A stretch of 64,000 nucleotides of DNA, taken from contig NZ_RBKS01000001.1 of NCBI RefSeq assembly GCF_003634555.1, positions 2,790,001-2,854,000 of the forward strand, read 5' to 3'. Below are positions 31,487 through 39,360 of this stretch, piece after piece. Source of the DNA: Frondihabitans australicus. Its GTDB lineage: Bacteria > Actinomycetota > Actinomycetes > Actinomycetales > Microbacteriaceae. How positions within the stretch are numbered: the stretch's first letter is position 1; every line of letters starts with the position of its first letter. Under the pieces are notes generated by a model. That model was not told the DNA's origin. It saw only the letters and a program-made list of their open reading frames with translations, and did not search any database. Made by a program: the position numbers and the translations under genes.

Positions 31487-32685
31487 GAGAGTGCTCCGAT
31501 CAGGGAGGTGGTGGGGGCGAAGTCAGGGGTGGGCGCAGGATCCGAGACGATCTCGTCGGAGTCCTGCTCGTCGACGAGGGCGTCCTCGGGGTCGAGCGCG
31601 ATCGTTCCGCCGGGCATCGAGTGCGTGCCCTGCGCGTCGCGCGACCCCCGCGCCTTCAGCGCCATGACGAAGGTGAGGACGCGGGCGACCGGGGTGTAGA
31701 GGTCGACGGGGATCTCGTCGCCGAGCTCGCAGAGGCGGTGCAGGGCGCGGGTCAGCGGGATGTCCTTGACCATCGGGATGCCCTCGGCCTCGGCCTTCTC
31801 GCGGATGCCGCGGGCGACCTCGCCCTTGCCCTTCGCGATGACGCGCGGGGCGGAGCGGCCCGGCTCGTAGCGGAGGGCGACGGCGAACTCGGTCGGGTTG
31901 ATCATGACGACGTCGGCGTCGACGACCTTGGCCATCATGCGGTTCCGGCTCATCGCGATGGCGCGCTGGCGGCGCTGCTGCCGGATGTGCGGATCGCCGT
32001 CGGACTGCTTGTGCTCGTCCTTGATCTCCTTTTTCGTCATCCGCGTCTTCTTCCGGTTGCGGCGGATGACGACCATGACGTCGAGGCCGCCCATGGCGAG
32101 ACCCGCGGCGACGGCGGCGACGGTGATCGAGGAGACGCCGTGGCTTGCTGCGGCGAGGAGCGACTCGAGCGGAAGCCCGGAGTTCATCAGGATCGGCATG
32201 AGGCCCTTGATGACGACCCAGAGGACGAGCGCGACCGCGGCCGTCTTGAGGAGCACCTTCGCGCCGTTCCAGAGGGCCTGCGTGCCGAACATGTGCTTGA
32301 GGCCTGTGATCGGGTTGAAGTGCTCGAACTTCAAGATCGACTTCTTGAAGTGGACGCCGCCCTGCGCGACCGACACGGCGAGGACCGCGGCGGCGATGAC
32401 GACGAGCATCGGCAGGAGGATCCCGCCGATCGAGCCGAGGCCGTCGCGGAGCGCCTGCGTGGCGCGGGTCGTCGTCGGGTGGGCGATGACGTCCTGCACG
32501 CTGACCATCTGCATGAGGCCGGCGGCCTTCGCACGGGCGATCGTCGCGGGCATCATGAAGACGGCGGCGGCGACGCCGACCCAGGCGCCGAGATCCTGCG
32601 ACTTGGAGAGCTGGCCCTTGGAGCGGACCTCTTTCATCCGCTTCTCGGTGGCCTGCTCGGTCTTCTCTCCGGAGGCGTCGCTCAT
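31483..32685 (-). CDS. flhB: Flagellar export switch protein FlhB
   Basis: A 400-residue FlhB. The typical N-terminus SGEKTEQATEKRMKEVRSKG is followed by four membrane helices and the cytoplasmic domain. The autocleavage site that normally reads NPTH reads MINPTEFAVALRYEP near residue 273, replacing His by Glu. In the family Asn-Pro is the cleaved bond and the next residues tune it. A C-terminal extension of about 50 residues after the conserved domain is Asp/Glu-rich. Together with FliK it should switch export from rod and hook to filament. Adjacent to fliR without a gap. Confidence 0.95.
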   Translation of the reverse strand: MSDASGEKTEQATEKRMKEVRSKGQLSKSQDLGAWVGVAAAVFMMPATIARAKAAGLMQMVSVQDVIAHPTTTRATQALRDGLGSIGGILLPMLVVIAAAVLAVSVAQGGVHFKKSILKFEHFNPITGLKHMFGTQALWNGAKVLLKTAAVALVLWVVIKGLMPILMNSGLPLESLLAAASHGVSSITVAAVAAGLAMGGLDVMVVIRRNRKKTRMTKKEIKDEHKQSDGDPHIRQQRRQRAIAMSRNRMMAKVVDADVVMINPTEFAVALRYEPGRSAPRVIAKGKGEVARGIREKAEAEGIPMVKDIPLTRALHRLCELGDEIPVDLYTPVARVLTFVMALKARGSRDAQGTHSMPGGTIALDPEDALVDEQDSDEIVSDPAPTPDFAPTTSLIGALS

Positions 32686-33444
32686 CTAGATCACACCTCC
32701 CATCGCCTGGAAGGCCTGGTCGCCCAGGTGCGAGACGACCTGCGGCAGGGCGACGAACACCATGCCGCCGAGGCCGAGCGTGATCATGATCTTGAGCGGG
32801 TAGCCCATCTGGAAGGCGTTGAGGGCAGGAGCCACGCGGGTGAGCAGGCCGAGGCCGGCGTCGGTGAGGAAGAGGATCACGATGAGCGGACCGGCGATCT
32901 GCAGCGTCGCGAGGAACATCTGCGTCGTCGCGGTCACCATGAGGGCGGCCGGGTGCGCGAGGTCGAGGGCGCCGGTGACCGGCAGGACGTCGAAGGTGCG
33001 GGTGATGCCGCCGAGCACGAGCTGGTAGCCGCCCGAGGTGAACATGAGCACGAGAGCGGTCATCTGGAACAGGCGGGTGAACTGCGCGCCGTTGATCTGC
33101 ATGCCGGGGTCGTAGCCGGCGGCGATCTGGAAGCCGCCGAAGAGGTCGATCGCGGCACCGGCGGACTGCACGGCGGCGAAGACGAGCCAGACGAGGAAGC
33201 CGAGCGCTGCTCCTGCGACCACCTGGAGGATCAGGTCGACGAGGAAGGCGCCGGTGGTCTGCGCGGTGTAGCCCTGCGTCACGGCCGGGGCGACGGCGAG
33301 CGCCAGCCCGATCGACAGCATCGCCTTCACCCGCGCGGGGATCGTCGAGTACGAGAACGGGGGCGCGATGAAGAGGAAGGCGACGATGCGCACGCCGGCG
33401 AGCATCACGGCCTCCACCGCGTTCATGTCGAACCCCATGGCCAT
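32686..33444 (-). CDS. fliR: Flagellar export protein FliR
   Basis: A 252-residue membrane protein with about six hydrophobic segments (VRIVAFLFIAPPFSYSTIPA, AALGFLVWLVFAAVQSAGAA, LQIAGPLIVILFLTDAGLGL). FliR of the FliPQR export-gate complex. It follows fliQ by 5 bases and abuts flhB. Confidence 0.95.
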   Translation of the reverse strand: MAMGFDMNAVEAVMLAGVRIVAFLFIAPPFSYSTIPARVKAMLSIGLALAVAPAVTQGYTAQTTGAFLVDLILQVVAGAALGFLVWLVFAAVQSAGAAIDLFGGFQIAAGYDPGMQINGAQFTRLFQMTALVLMFTSGGYQLVLGGITRTFDVLPVTGALDLAHPAALMVTATTQMFLATLQIAGPLIVILFLTDAGLGLLTRVAPALNAFQMGYPLKIMITLGLGGMVFVALPQVVSHLGDQAFQAMGGVI

Positions 33445-33449
33445 GTCGG

Positions 33450-33725
33450 TCAGACCCCGCTCAGCAGGTGGGGGATCTCGTTGAAGAGCGTCTGCGTGAA
33501 CGTGACCATCGTCGAGATCATCCAGCTGCCGCAGACGACCAGCGCGATGGCGACGGCGACGGCCTTCGGCACGAACGCGAGGGTCGCCTCCTGGATCTGC
33601 GTGATCGACTGCAGCAGCGAGATGGCGAAGCCGACCACGAGCGACGTGACGAGCACGGGCGCGGCGAGCTTGGCGGCGACCAGGAGGGCCTGGATGCCGA
33701 CGTCGAGGACTCCGGACTGATCCAT
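33450..33725 (-). CDS. fliQ: Flagellar export protein FliQ
   Basis: A 91-residue protein with two membrane helices and the signature PVLVTSLVVGFAISLLQSIT then TQIQEATLAFVPK, a standard FliQ. Its start overlaps the fliP stop as TGATG. Confidence 0.95.
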   Translation of the reverse strand: MDQSGVLDVGIQALLVAAKLAAPVLVTSLVVGFAISLLQSITQIQEATLAFVPKAVAVAIALVVCGSWMISTMVTFTQTLFNEIPHLLSGV

Positions 33726-34798
33726 CAGTTGTAGCTTTCGATCAGGCTCTTGATGACCAGGCCCCAGCCGTCGACGAGGACGAAGAGCAGGATCTTGAAG
33801 GGCAGCGAGATCATCACCGGCGGAAGCATCATCATGCCCATGGACATGAGGGCCGCGGAGACGACGAGGTCGATGACGAGGAAGGGGATGAAGATGACGA
33901 AGCCGATGATGAACGCGCTGCGGAGCTCGGAGATCATGAACGCCGGGATCAGCGTGAGCATCGGCGTCTTCTCCATCGATGCGGGGTTCGGCTTGTGGGC
34001 CGCGCGGGTCATCAGGGCGATGTCCTCTTCGCGGGTGTGAGGTGCCATGAAGTGCCGGATCGGCCCCTCCGCCAGTTGGATGGCGTGCGTGAAGTCGATC
34101 TTCCCGTTGAGGTAGGGCTGCAGCGCGAGGTCGTTCACGTGCATGAGCACCGGGCCCATGATGAACAGGCTGAGGAAGAGCGCGAGGCCGGCGATGACCT
34201 GGTTCGGCGGGATCGACTGGAGGCCGAGGGCGTTGCGGGTCATCGACAGCACCACGAAGATCTTCGTGAAGCTCGTCATCATGATCAGCAGCGACGGGGC
34301 GACGCTCAGCAGCGTGATGCCGAGGAGGGTCGTGACGGCCGACGAGGGCTTGCCGTCGGGGCCGTTGATGTCGAGCGAGATGCCGTCGGAGCCGGTCGTG
34401 GTGGCGCTGGTCGCGGCACTCGTGACGGTGGGCGCCGCCGGGGCGGTCGGAGCCGTCGGCGCGGTCGGGGCGGCGTGGCCGACGCCCGCGGTGACGAGCA
34501 GGACGCCCACGACGATGGCGAGCACGGCGATCACGATGGCGACGATGCGCAGGATCGCGATGACGGTGTCGCGGCGGTCACGGCTGTAGTGCAGCGTCGT
34601 GACGAGCTTCGGCTCCTGCGGCCGGGCGCTGACGCCGCGACCGAGGAGGCGGGCGCTCAGCGAGTGCTCCCAGCCGAGCTTCAGGACCGACAGCACGCGC
34701 GAGGCGGCGGTGGGCTTCAGCTCGCCGAAGAGGACGGCCGCGGGCGCGCCGGACGGAGCCGCGGCCCACGAGGAGCGGCGGCGGGGCTCGGCGGTCAT
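33725..34798 (-). CDS. fliP: Flagellar export protein FliP with long N-terminal region
   Basis: A 357-residue protein. The conserved FliP core covers about residues 145-357 (TLLSVAPSLLIMMTSFTKIF, GLQSIPPNQVIAGLALFLSL, LVIDLVVSAALMSMGMMMLP). A hydrophobic segment with a possible signal peptidase site (VLLVTAGVGHAAP) is near residue 105. It is preceded by about 80 residues of basic, non-membrane sequence that ordinary FliP lacks. The ATG at 34798 overlaps the fliO stop (ATGA), supporting the long form, but an internal start such as the GTG at VLSVLK remains possible. FliP with FliQ and FliR forms the export pore. Confidence 0.9.
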   Translation of the reverse strand: MTAEPRRRSSWAAAPSGAPAAVLFGELKPTAASRVLSVLKLGWEHSLSARLLGRGVSARPQEPKLVTTLHYSRDRRDTVIAILRIVAIVIAVLAIVVGVLLVTAGVGHAAPTAPTAPTAPAAPTVTSAATSATTTGSDGISLDINGPDGKPSSAVTTLLGITLLSVAPSLLIMMTSFTKIFVVLSMTRNALGLQSIPPNQVIAGLALFLSLFIMGPVLMHVNDLALQPYLNGKIDFTHAIQLAEGPIRHFMAPHTREEDIALMTRAAHKPNPASMEKTPMLTLIPAFMISELRSAFIIGFVIFIPFLVIDLVVSAALMSMGMMMLPPVMISLPFKILLFVLVDGWGLVIKSLIESYN

Positions 34799-35334
34799 GC
34801 TCTGCGCTGCTGTCTCATGGCGGCGGCGGCCTGCTTCCAGGTGGCGGCCGAGAGGATCGAGCCGGCGACGGGTGAGGTCGCGGGAGCCGGTGCCGCGGCG
34901 GCGGCGCGCGCGGCGCGGCGCGGGCTGAGGGCGACCGGAGCCGCGGGGGCGGGCTCCGCGACGACGGCGGTCCCGGCCGTCGTCGCGGTGGTCGTGGCGG
35001 TGCTCGTGGCCTGGGCGGCGAGGGTCTCGGCGAAGCTCGGGGCTGCGGGGGCGACCGGCGCGATCGGGGTGACCCGTGCCTCCTGCGGCGCCTCGCCCAC
35101 GCTGAGCACGTTCACCGACTGCTCGGTGACGCCCAGCACGTAGCGGGCTCCGTCGACGTCGATGACGGCGACGGAGGCCTTGCCGGAGATGCCCTGGCGG
35201 GCGACGACGGAGATGTGCTTGGCCTTCTTGGCGACGGACCCCGACTTCGAGACCTTGCGCTGGATCACCCAGAGGAGGGCGAGCACGGCCCCGAGTGAGA
35301 CCACGACCCGGAGGCCGACGAAGAGGGTGTCCAC
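34795..35334 (-). CDS. fliO: Flagellar protein FliO
   Basis: A 179-residue protein from a GTG three bases after the fliN stop. There is one N-terminal membrane helix (GLRVVVSLGAVLALLWVIQR) followed by a small FliO beta domain (SVVARQGISGKASVAVIDVD, RYVLGVTEQSVNVL). The long tail is Ala/Pro/Thr-rich and basic. FliO helps assemble the FliP ring. Sequence conservation in this family is low; position between fliN and fliP decides the call. Confidence 0.85.
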   Translation of the reverse strand: MDTLFVGLRVVVSLGAVLALLWVIQRKVSKSGSVAKKAKHISVVARQGISGKASVAVIDVDGARYVLGVTEQSVNVLSVGEAPQEARVTPIAPVAPAAPSFAETLAAQATSTATTTATTAGTAVVAEPAPAAPVALSPRRAARAAAAAPAPATSPVAGSILSAATWKQAAAAMRQQRRA

Positions 35335-35337
35335 GGG

Positions 35338-36042
35338 TCAGTTCTGCCCGTCTGCGATGTCGAGGATCTTGGTGATGCGGACCGCGTAGTCCTGGTCGAC
35401 GACGACGACCTCGCCGTGGGCGATGAGTCGGCCGTTGAGCAGCACGTCGGCGGGAGCGCCGGCCGAGCGGTCGAGCTCGATGACGGCGCCGGGCTCGAGG
35501 CCGAGCACGTCGCGGACGCTCATGCGCGTGCGGCCGATCTCGACGGTCAGCGCCATCTCGACGTTGTTGATGCGGCCGAGCTTGTCGGCGACCGACGAGC
35601 CGGCGAAGGCCGAGCCGAAGGCGGCAGGAGCCGAGGCGCCCACGGTGCCGTTCTCGCGGATCCGCACGACGAACCAGCCCGCCGGGCGGCCGGCGTCGAC
35701 CAGCTCGAACGCGACGCTCTCGGGGTCGCCGGCGAGCGCCGAGCCGCCGTCGCGGCGGACGTCGCCGAGGACGCCGGCGCCGAGCGCGGAGCCCGCGGCC
35801 TCGAGGGCCGGGCGGAGGAGGTCGGTGGCCTGGAGGCCGGCTTCGGCGGCTCCGGGCAGCTCGGCGATGACGAGCGCGAAGTCGGCCGAGACGCCGCCGA
35901 CGTACGAGGCGGTGACGGCGTCGCCGAGGATCCCTGCCGGCACGTCGCCGGTGGCCTGGATCGTGAGGGGAGCGCCCGAGGGCAGCTGCGAGGCCAGGGC
36001 CTTCGCCGCGTCGTTGTGGAGGGCGGTGATGGTCGAGGTCAT
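35338..36042 (-). CDS. fliN: Flagellar motor switch protein FliN
   Basis: A 234-residue protein from the ATG at 36042, which overlaps the fliM stop as ATGA; the longer frame upstream is a fliM shadow. The C-terminal SpoA/FliN domain is clear (VEMALTVEIGRTRMSVRDVL and LNGRLIAHGEVVVVDQDYAV, residues 155-230). The N-terminal 150 residues form an extra domain longer than in enteric FliN and reminiscent of FliY. CheC-type phosphatase motifs are not evident. It belongs to the rotor C-ring. Confidence 0.93.
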   Translation of the reverse strand: MTSTITALHNDAAKALASQLPSGAPLTIQATGDVPAGILGDAVTASYVGGVSADFALVIAELPGAAEAGLQATDLLRPALEAAGSALGAGVLGDVRRDGGSALAGDPESVAFELVDAGRPAGWFVVRIRENGTVGASAPAAFGSAFAGSSVADKLGRINNVEMALTVEIGRTRMSVRDVLGLEPGAVIELDRSAGAPADVLLNGRLIAHGEVVVVDQDYAVRITKILDIADGQN

Positions 36043-36959
36043 GCGAGTCTCTCTTCGGTGGTGACGATGATGCCGGCGAGGCGGGAGCCGTTGGCTCCGA
36101 CGGCCGCGCGGCCGACGGGCTCGCCCCCGACGGTGACGTCGAGGGGGCGGTGCTCCGGGTGCGGGAGGGCGACGAGGTCGCCGACCTTGAGGTCGAGCAC
36201 GTCGCTCGGCAGCACCCGCGCGGGGAGGAAGCCGAGGGCGACGTCGACGGGGACGGCCGCGAGCTGCTGGTCGATGAGGTCGCGGGCGCCGACGGTGGTC
36301 GAGGTGGGGTTCGACTCGCCGAGCTGCGGGAGGAGCACCTCGGCGGGGAGCGCGAGGGTCGCAGGAGCGGCGGCCTCGCCGACGCGGATCTCGAACGACG
36401 CGACGATCATGAGGTCGCTCTTCGAGGCGGCCTGGGCGAACTGCGAGTTGTACTGGAAGCCGCCGACGGAGATCGGGGCGACGAGCAGCGAGCCGAGCGA
36501 GTAGCGGAGGTCTTCGAGGGCGTCGTCCATGAGGCGGCGCACGAGGGCCTGCTCGACCGGGGTGAACTTGCGCTCGGGCAGGCTCTGGCCGGCCGGGTTG
36601 CCGCCCAGCATGTGCGTGACCCAGCCGAGGGCGGACGCCGACGGGAACTGGATCACGGCCTTGGCGCTCGCGCCCTCGAGGGGGCAGAGCACCATGGCGG
36701 TGGTGGCGGGCAGCGACGCGGCGAACTCGTCGTAGGTGGTCATCGAGACGGTCTCGCAGGTGACCTGCGAGAGCACGCGCACCTTGGCGGTGAGCTGGGT
36801 GCCCCACTGGCGGGCGAAGGTGTCGAACGCGAGCTCGAGCACGCGCGAGTGCTCGCGGGCGAGCGTCGTGGGGCGACGGAAGTCGTAGACGTCGACCGAT
36901 TTCGGCTGCGCCTGGGCGTCACGGAGTGCGCCGGGGGCGGTCTGGTCGAGGAGGGTCAC
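36039..36959 (-). CDS. fliM: Flagellar motor switch protein FliM
   Basis: A 306-residue FliM. Residues 22-30 read VYDFRRPTT, a common family opening, followed by the CheC-like middle domain (LGGNPAGQSLPERKFTPVEQ near residue 118) and a C-terminal SpoA domain (LKVGDLVALPHPEHRPLDVT). An N-terminal CheY-binding motif of the LSQ-EID type is not visible. The start is GTG at 36959, only about 8 bases downstream of the sigma-28 -10 box, so the transcript is leaderless or nearly so. It is the first gene of the ten-gene operon ending in csrA. Confidence 0.95.
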   Translation of the reverse strand: MTLLDQTAPGALRDAQAQPKSVDVYDFRRPTTLAREHSRVLELAFDTFARQWGTQLTAKVRVLSQVTCETVSMTTYDEFAASLPATTAMVLCPLEGASAKAVIQFPSASALGWVTHMLGGNPAGQSLPERKFTPVEQALVRRLMDDALEDLRYSLGSLLVAPISVGGFQYNSQFAQAASKSDLMIVASFEIRVGEAAAPATLALPAEVLLPQLGESNPTSTTVGARDLIDQQLAAVPVDVALGFLPARVLPSDVLDLKVGDLVALPHPEHRPLDVTVGGEPVGRAAVGANGSRLAGIIVTTEERLA

Positions 36960-36967
36960 GTGAACCC

Positions 36968-36994
36968 TTATCGGCAGACCGCCGCACGGCGTTA
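36968..36994 (-). promoter_or_regulatory. Sigma-28 (FliA) promoter of fliM operon
   Basis: On the minus strand TAAC (36991-36994), a 15-base spacer and GCCGATAA (36968-36975) match the FliA consensus TAAA-N15-GCCGATAA closely. The start codon of fliM lies only 8 bases after the box. Confidence 0.85.
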
Positions 36995-37016
36995 GGAAAG
37001 TGTCTCGATTCGTGTA

Positions 37017-38000
37017 CTACTTCGTCGCGGCGGCCTCCGCGGCAGCGATCTTGGGGATGAGCGCGTTGACGTCGTCCGTCTGGTTCGACAGCACCACGAT
37101 GTCGACGCGGCGGTTCTTCGCGAGGTCGGCGTCGGTCGTGCCCGAGACGAGCGGTCTCGACGACCCGTAGCCGACCGACTGGATGCGATCGGGCGGCATG
37201 CCGCCGCGCTCGACCAGGTCGCGCAGCACTGTCGTCGCGCGGGCGGCCGAGAGCTCCCAGTTCGTCGGGTACGGCGCAGCGGAGTCCCGGGAGTCGGCGT
37301 GACCCTCCACCGAGACGTCGTGGTTCGCCGTCTTCAGGACGGGTGCGATCGCGTTCATGACCTGCTCCGCCATCGGCGACAGCGCCGCCGAGTTCGAGCC
37401 GAAGAACGTCTCCGAGCCGACGAGTCGCACGGTGAGGCCGCGCGAGTCGATGACGAACTGGACGTCCTGCGTGAGCCCCTGCGAGGCGAGGTTCTTCTGG
37501 ATCGCCTTCTGGATCGCCGAGAGGTCGTCGACCTCCTTCGTCGCGGCCTTCGTGTTGGCCGCGAGCTGTGCGGGGGTCTCCTTCACGGCGGGGGCGGTGG
37601 AGGCGGAGGAGGACGAGGTGCTCGTCGCGGTCGAGCCGCCGGATCCTGCGGCATCGCTGTTGGTCGCCTTGACGCCGTTCGCGGCCGTGGCTGTCTTCGC
37701 GCTCGTCTTCGACGCGGAGTAGCCGTCGCCCTTCTTCGTGACCTGGTCGGGCTTGACCACGGTGCCCGACGACGTGTCGACGAACTTCGTGTGGCTGACG
37801 CCGAAGCCGGTGGCGAGCGACTCCTTGAGGGCGGCGAACTTGTTCGCGTCGACGCTCGACATGGCGAAGAGCACGATGAACATGCACATGAGCACGGTGA
37901 TCATGTCCATGTACGACGCCATCCAGCGCTCGTCGGGGTGGTCGTCGCCGTGCTCCTCGGCGCCGTGGCCGCCCTTGCGGCGGGAACGTGACGCGCTCAT
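37017..38000 (-). CDS. motB: Flagellar stator protein MotB
   Basis: A 327-residue MotB. The membrane helix has the conserved proton-carrying Asp (RWMASYMDMITVLMCMFIVL, Asp near residue 32). A Ser/Thr/Ala-rich linker of about 100 residues, with a long run of serines, precedes the OmpA-like peptidoglycan domain (VSVEGHADSRD, SAARATTVLRDLVERGG, KNRRVDIVVL). Its start overlaps the motA stop. No fliL gene follows; fliM begins after a 57-base gap that carries the fliM promoter. Confidence 0.95.
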   Translation of the reverse strand: MSASRSRRKGGHGAEEHGDDHPDERWMASYMDMITVLMCMFIVLFAMSSVDANKFAALKESLATGFGVSHTKFVDTSSGTVVKPDQVTKKGDGYSASKTSAKTATAANGVKATNSDAAGSGGSTATSTSSSSASTAPAVKETPAQLAANTKAATKEVDDLSAIQKAIQKNLASQGLTQDVQFVIDSRGLTVRLVGSETFFGSNSAALSPMAEQVMNAIAPVLKTANHDVSVEGHADSRDSAAPYPTNWELSAARATTVLRDLVERGGMPPDRIQSVGYGSSRPLVSGTTDADLAKNRRVDIVVLSNQTDDVNALIPKIAAAEAAATK

Positions 38001-38803
38001 GCTGCGACGTCCTCGCTGACCTTCTTCGACTTGACGACCTTGCCCTCGGCCGGCAGGTCGGTCTTGGGCACCATGGCGCGAAGACGCGAGCCCAGGAGCC
38101 GAGGCTGGGTGCCCTCCTGGATCGCGAGCACGCCCTCCATGAGCAGCGTCATGCTGGCGACCTGCAGCTCCATGACCCGCTTGATGCGGCCGGCGATGGG
38201 CAGCCAGATGAGGTTCGCGCTGAGGAGGCCCCAGAGCGTCGCGACGAACGCCGAGGCGATGAGCGGGCCGAGTTTGTCGGGGGTGGAGAGGTTCTCGAGC
38301 ACGTGGGTCAGCGACACGACCGTGCCGATGATGCCGACGGTCGGGGCGTAGCCGCCGAGGCTCATGAAGAACTTGGCCGCCTGGCGCGCCTGCGCCGTGC
38401 GCGAGACGATCTCGTCCTCGAGCAGCTCGCGCAGCTCGTCGCCGTCGGTGCCGTCGGCGACCGACTGCAGCGCCCCCTTGAGGAACGCGTCGTCGACTCC
38501 CTCGGCCTCCTGCTCGAGGGCGAGCAGGCCGTTGGCACGTGCCTTCTCGGCGATGCCGACGAGGTCGTCGATCGCCTTCTGGGCGTTCGGCTTCTTGGCG
38601 AGGATCGCCGGGGCGATCGACTTGAACGAGTTGATGGTGTCTTTGAGGGCGCCGGAGGCGAGGCCCACGCCGAGCGTCGTGCCGAACACGAGCATGAGGG
38701 GGCCGGGCAGGAAGATCGACATGATGGAGACGTGTTCCATGGTCATCATTCCGACGAGGGCGCCGAACGCGAGGACGAGTCCGATGAGGGATGCGGGATC
38801 CAT
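37997..38803 (-). CDS. motA: Flagellar stator protein MotA
   Basis: A 268-residue MotA/TolQ/ExbB-family protein with four membrane helices and the conserved region GGYAPTVGIIGTVVSLTHVL. The cytoplasmic loop has the charged residues that contact FliG. A basic C-terminal tail (KVVKSKKVSEDVAA) is present. With MotB it forms the proton-driven stator. It begins two bases after flbD. Confidence 0.96.
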   Translation of the reverse strand: MDPASLIGLVLAFGALVGMMTMEHVSIMSIFLPGPLMLVFGTTLGVGLASGALKDTINSFKSIAPAILAKKPNAQKAIDDLVGIAEKARANGLLALEQEAEGVDDAFLKGALQSVADGTDGDELRELLEDEIVSRTAQARQAAKFFMSLGGYAPTVGIIGTVVSLTHVLENLSTPDKLGPLIASAFVATLWGLLSANLIWLPIAGRIKRVMELQVASMTLLMEGVLAIQEGTQPRLLGSRLRAMVPKTDLPAEGKVVKSKKVSEDVAA

Positions 38804-38805
38804 GA

Positions 38806-39087
38806 TCAGCGCCCCCTGTGGTCGTCGAGGGAGACGGGGTCGTGGCCGACGAGGGAGAGCGGGCGGCTGTGCGCCTGCTCCTGCGGCTCGTCGTCGACGT
38901 AGGCGAGGGAGACGATCCGCGAGCGGTACCGGGCCACGAGGTCGATGACCTCGGCCATCGTCTCGCGGACGATGTACTTCGCGCCGTCCACCATCACGAG
39001 GGTGGTGTCGGGGGTTTCGTGAATTCGCTCGATCAAGTCGGGGTTGATCGCGAACTGACTGTCATTGAGTCGTGTGACGACGATCAT
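38806..39087 (-). CDS. flbD: FlbD family flagellar protein
   Basis: A 93-residue protein beginning MIVVTRLNDSQFAINPDLIE, a typical small FlbD of Gram-positive and spirochaete motility operons, with the conserved RIHETPDTTLVMVDG and YIVRE patches. The role is not fully known; it accompanies motA and motB in many genomes. The C-terminal 25 residues are variable. It is the first gene of the flbD-motA-motB operon, which has its own sigma-28 promoter and a leader of about 70 bases. Confidence 0.9.
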   Translation of the reverse strand: MIVVTRLNDSQFAINPDLIERIHETPDTTLVMVDGAKYIVRETMAEVIDLVARYRSRIVSLAYVDDEPQEQAHSRPLSLVGHDPVSLDDHRGR

Positions 39088-39111
39088 CGGCCCGTCCTAG
39101 GTCTGTACTTC

Positions 39112-39133
39112 CGCGGTCCATCCGTGTCCCGCG
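39112..39133 (-). promoter_or_regulatory. Candidate CsrA-binding hairpin in the flbD leader
   Basis: On the minus strand arms CGCGG and CCGCG enclose a 12-base loop with ACGGAT exactly at its centre. The same core occurs in hairpin loops before fliC and flgB. Confidence 0.5.
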
Positions 39134-39163
39134 CCGCGCGCGTCCTGCGCTGCGTACTTCCCA

Positions 39164-39190
39164 CTATCGGCCGGGGCCCGCCTGCCGTAA
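39164..39190 (-). promoter_or_regulatory. Sigma-28 (FliA) promoter of flbD-motA-motB
   Basis: Minus-strand TTAC (39187-39190), a 15-base spacer and GCCGATAG (39164-39171). The -35 differs by one base from the TAAC of the other four flagellar promoters. Confidence 0.75.
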
Positions 39191-39273
39191 GTCGTCTCCT
39201 GCCGCATTTCGCGACCGATTTCCGCTCCGCGCCCCCTGACGGCAGTCACGGGTGTGACCGGCGGCCGGATCCT

Positions 39274-39289
39274 GTCGCGAATTCGCGAC
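39274..39289. promoter_or_regulatory. Perfect 16-base palindrome
   Basis: GTCGCGAATTCGCGAC is fully self-complementary and lies upstream of the flbD promoter, beyond the HAD-gene terminator. TTTCGCGACC nearby at 39209 repeats half of it. It could be an operator; no neighbouring regulator gene was found. The remainder of 39088-39360 contains the flbD promoter and leader and no ORF. Confidence 0.4.
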
Positions 39290-39310
39290 CGGGGTGGTCA
39301 CGGGCGTGTT

Positions 39311-39332
39311 CGGGAGGAACTTCGTCCTCCCG
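39311..39332 (-). terminator. Hairpin after the HAD gene
   Basis: CGGGAGGA (39311-39318) and TCCTCCCG (39325-39332) are perfect 8-base arms with a 6-base loop, about 30 bases after the HAD stop. Confidence 0.6.
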
Positions 39333-39360
39333 ACGTGCGCTTGCCGGGCGCTCCGCCGCG

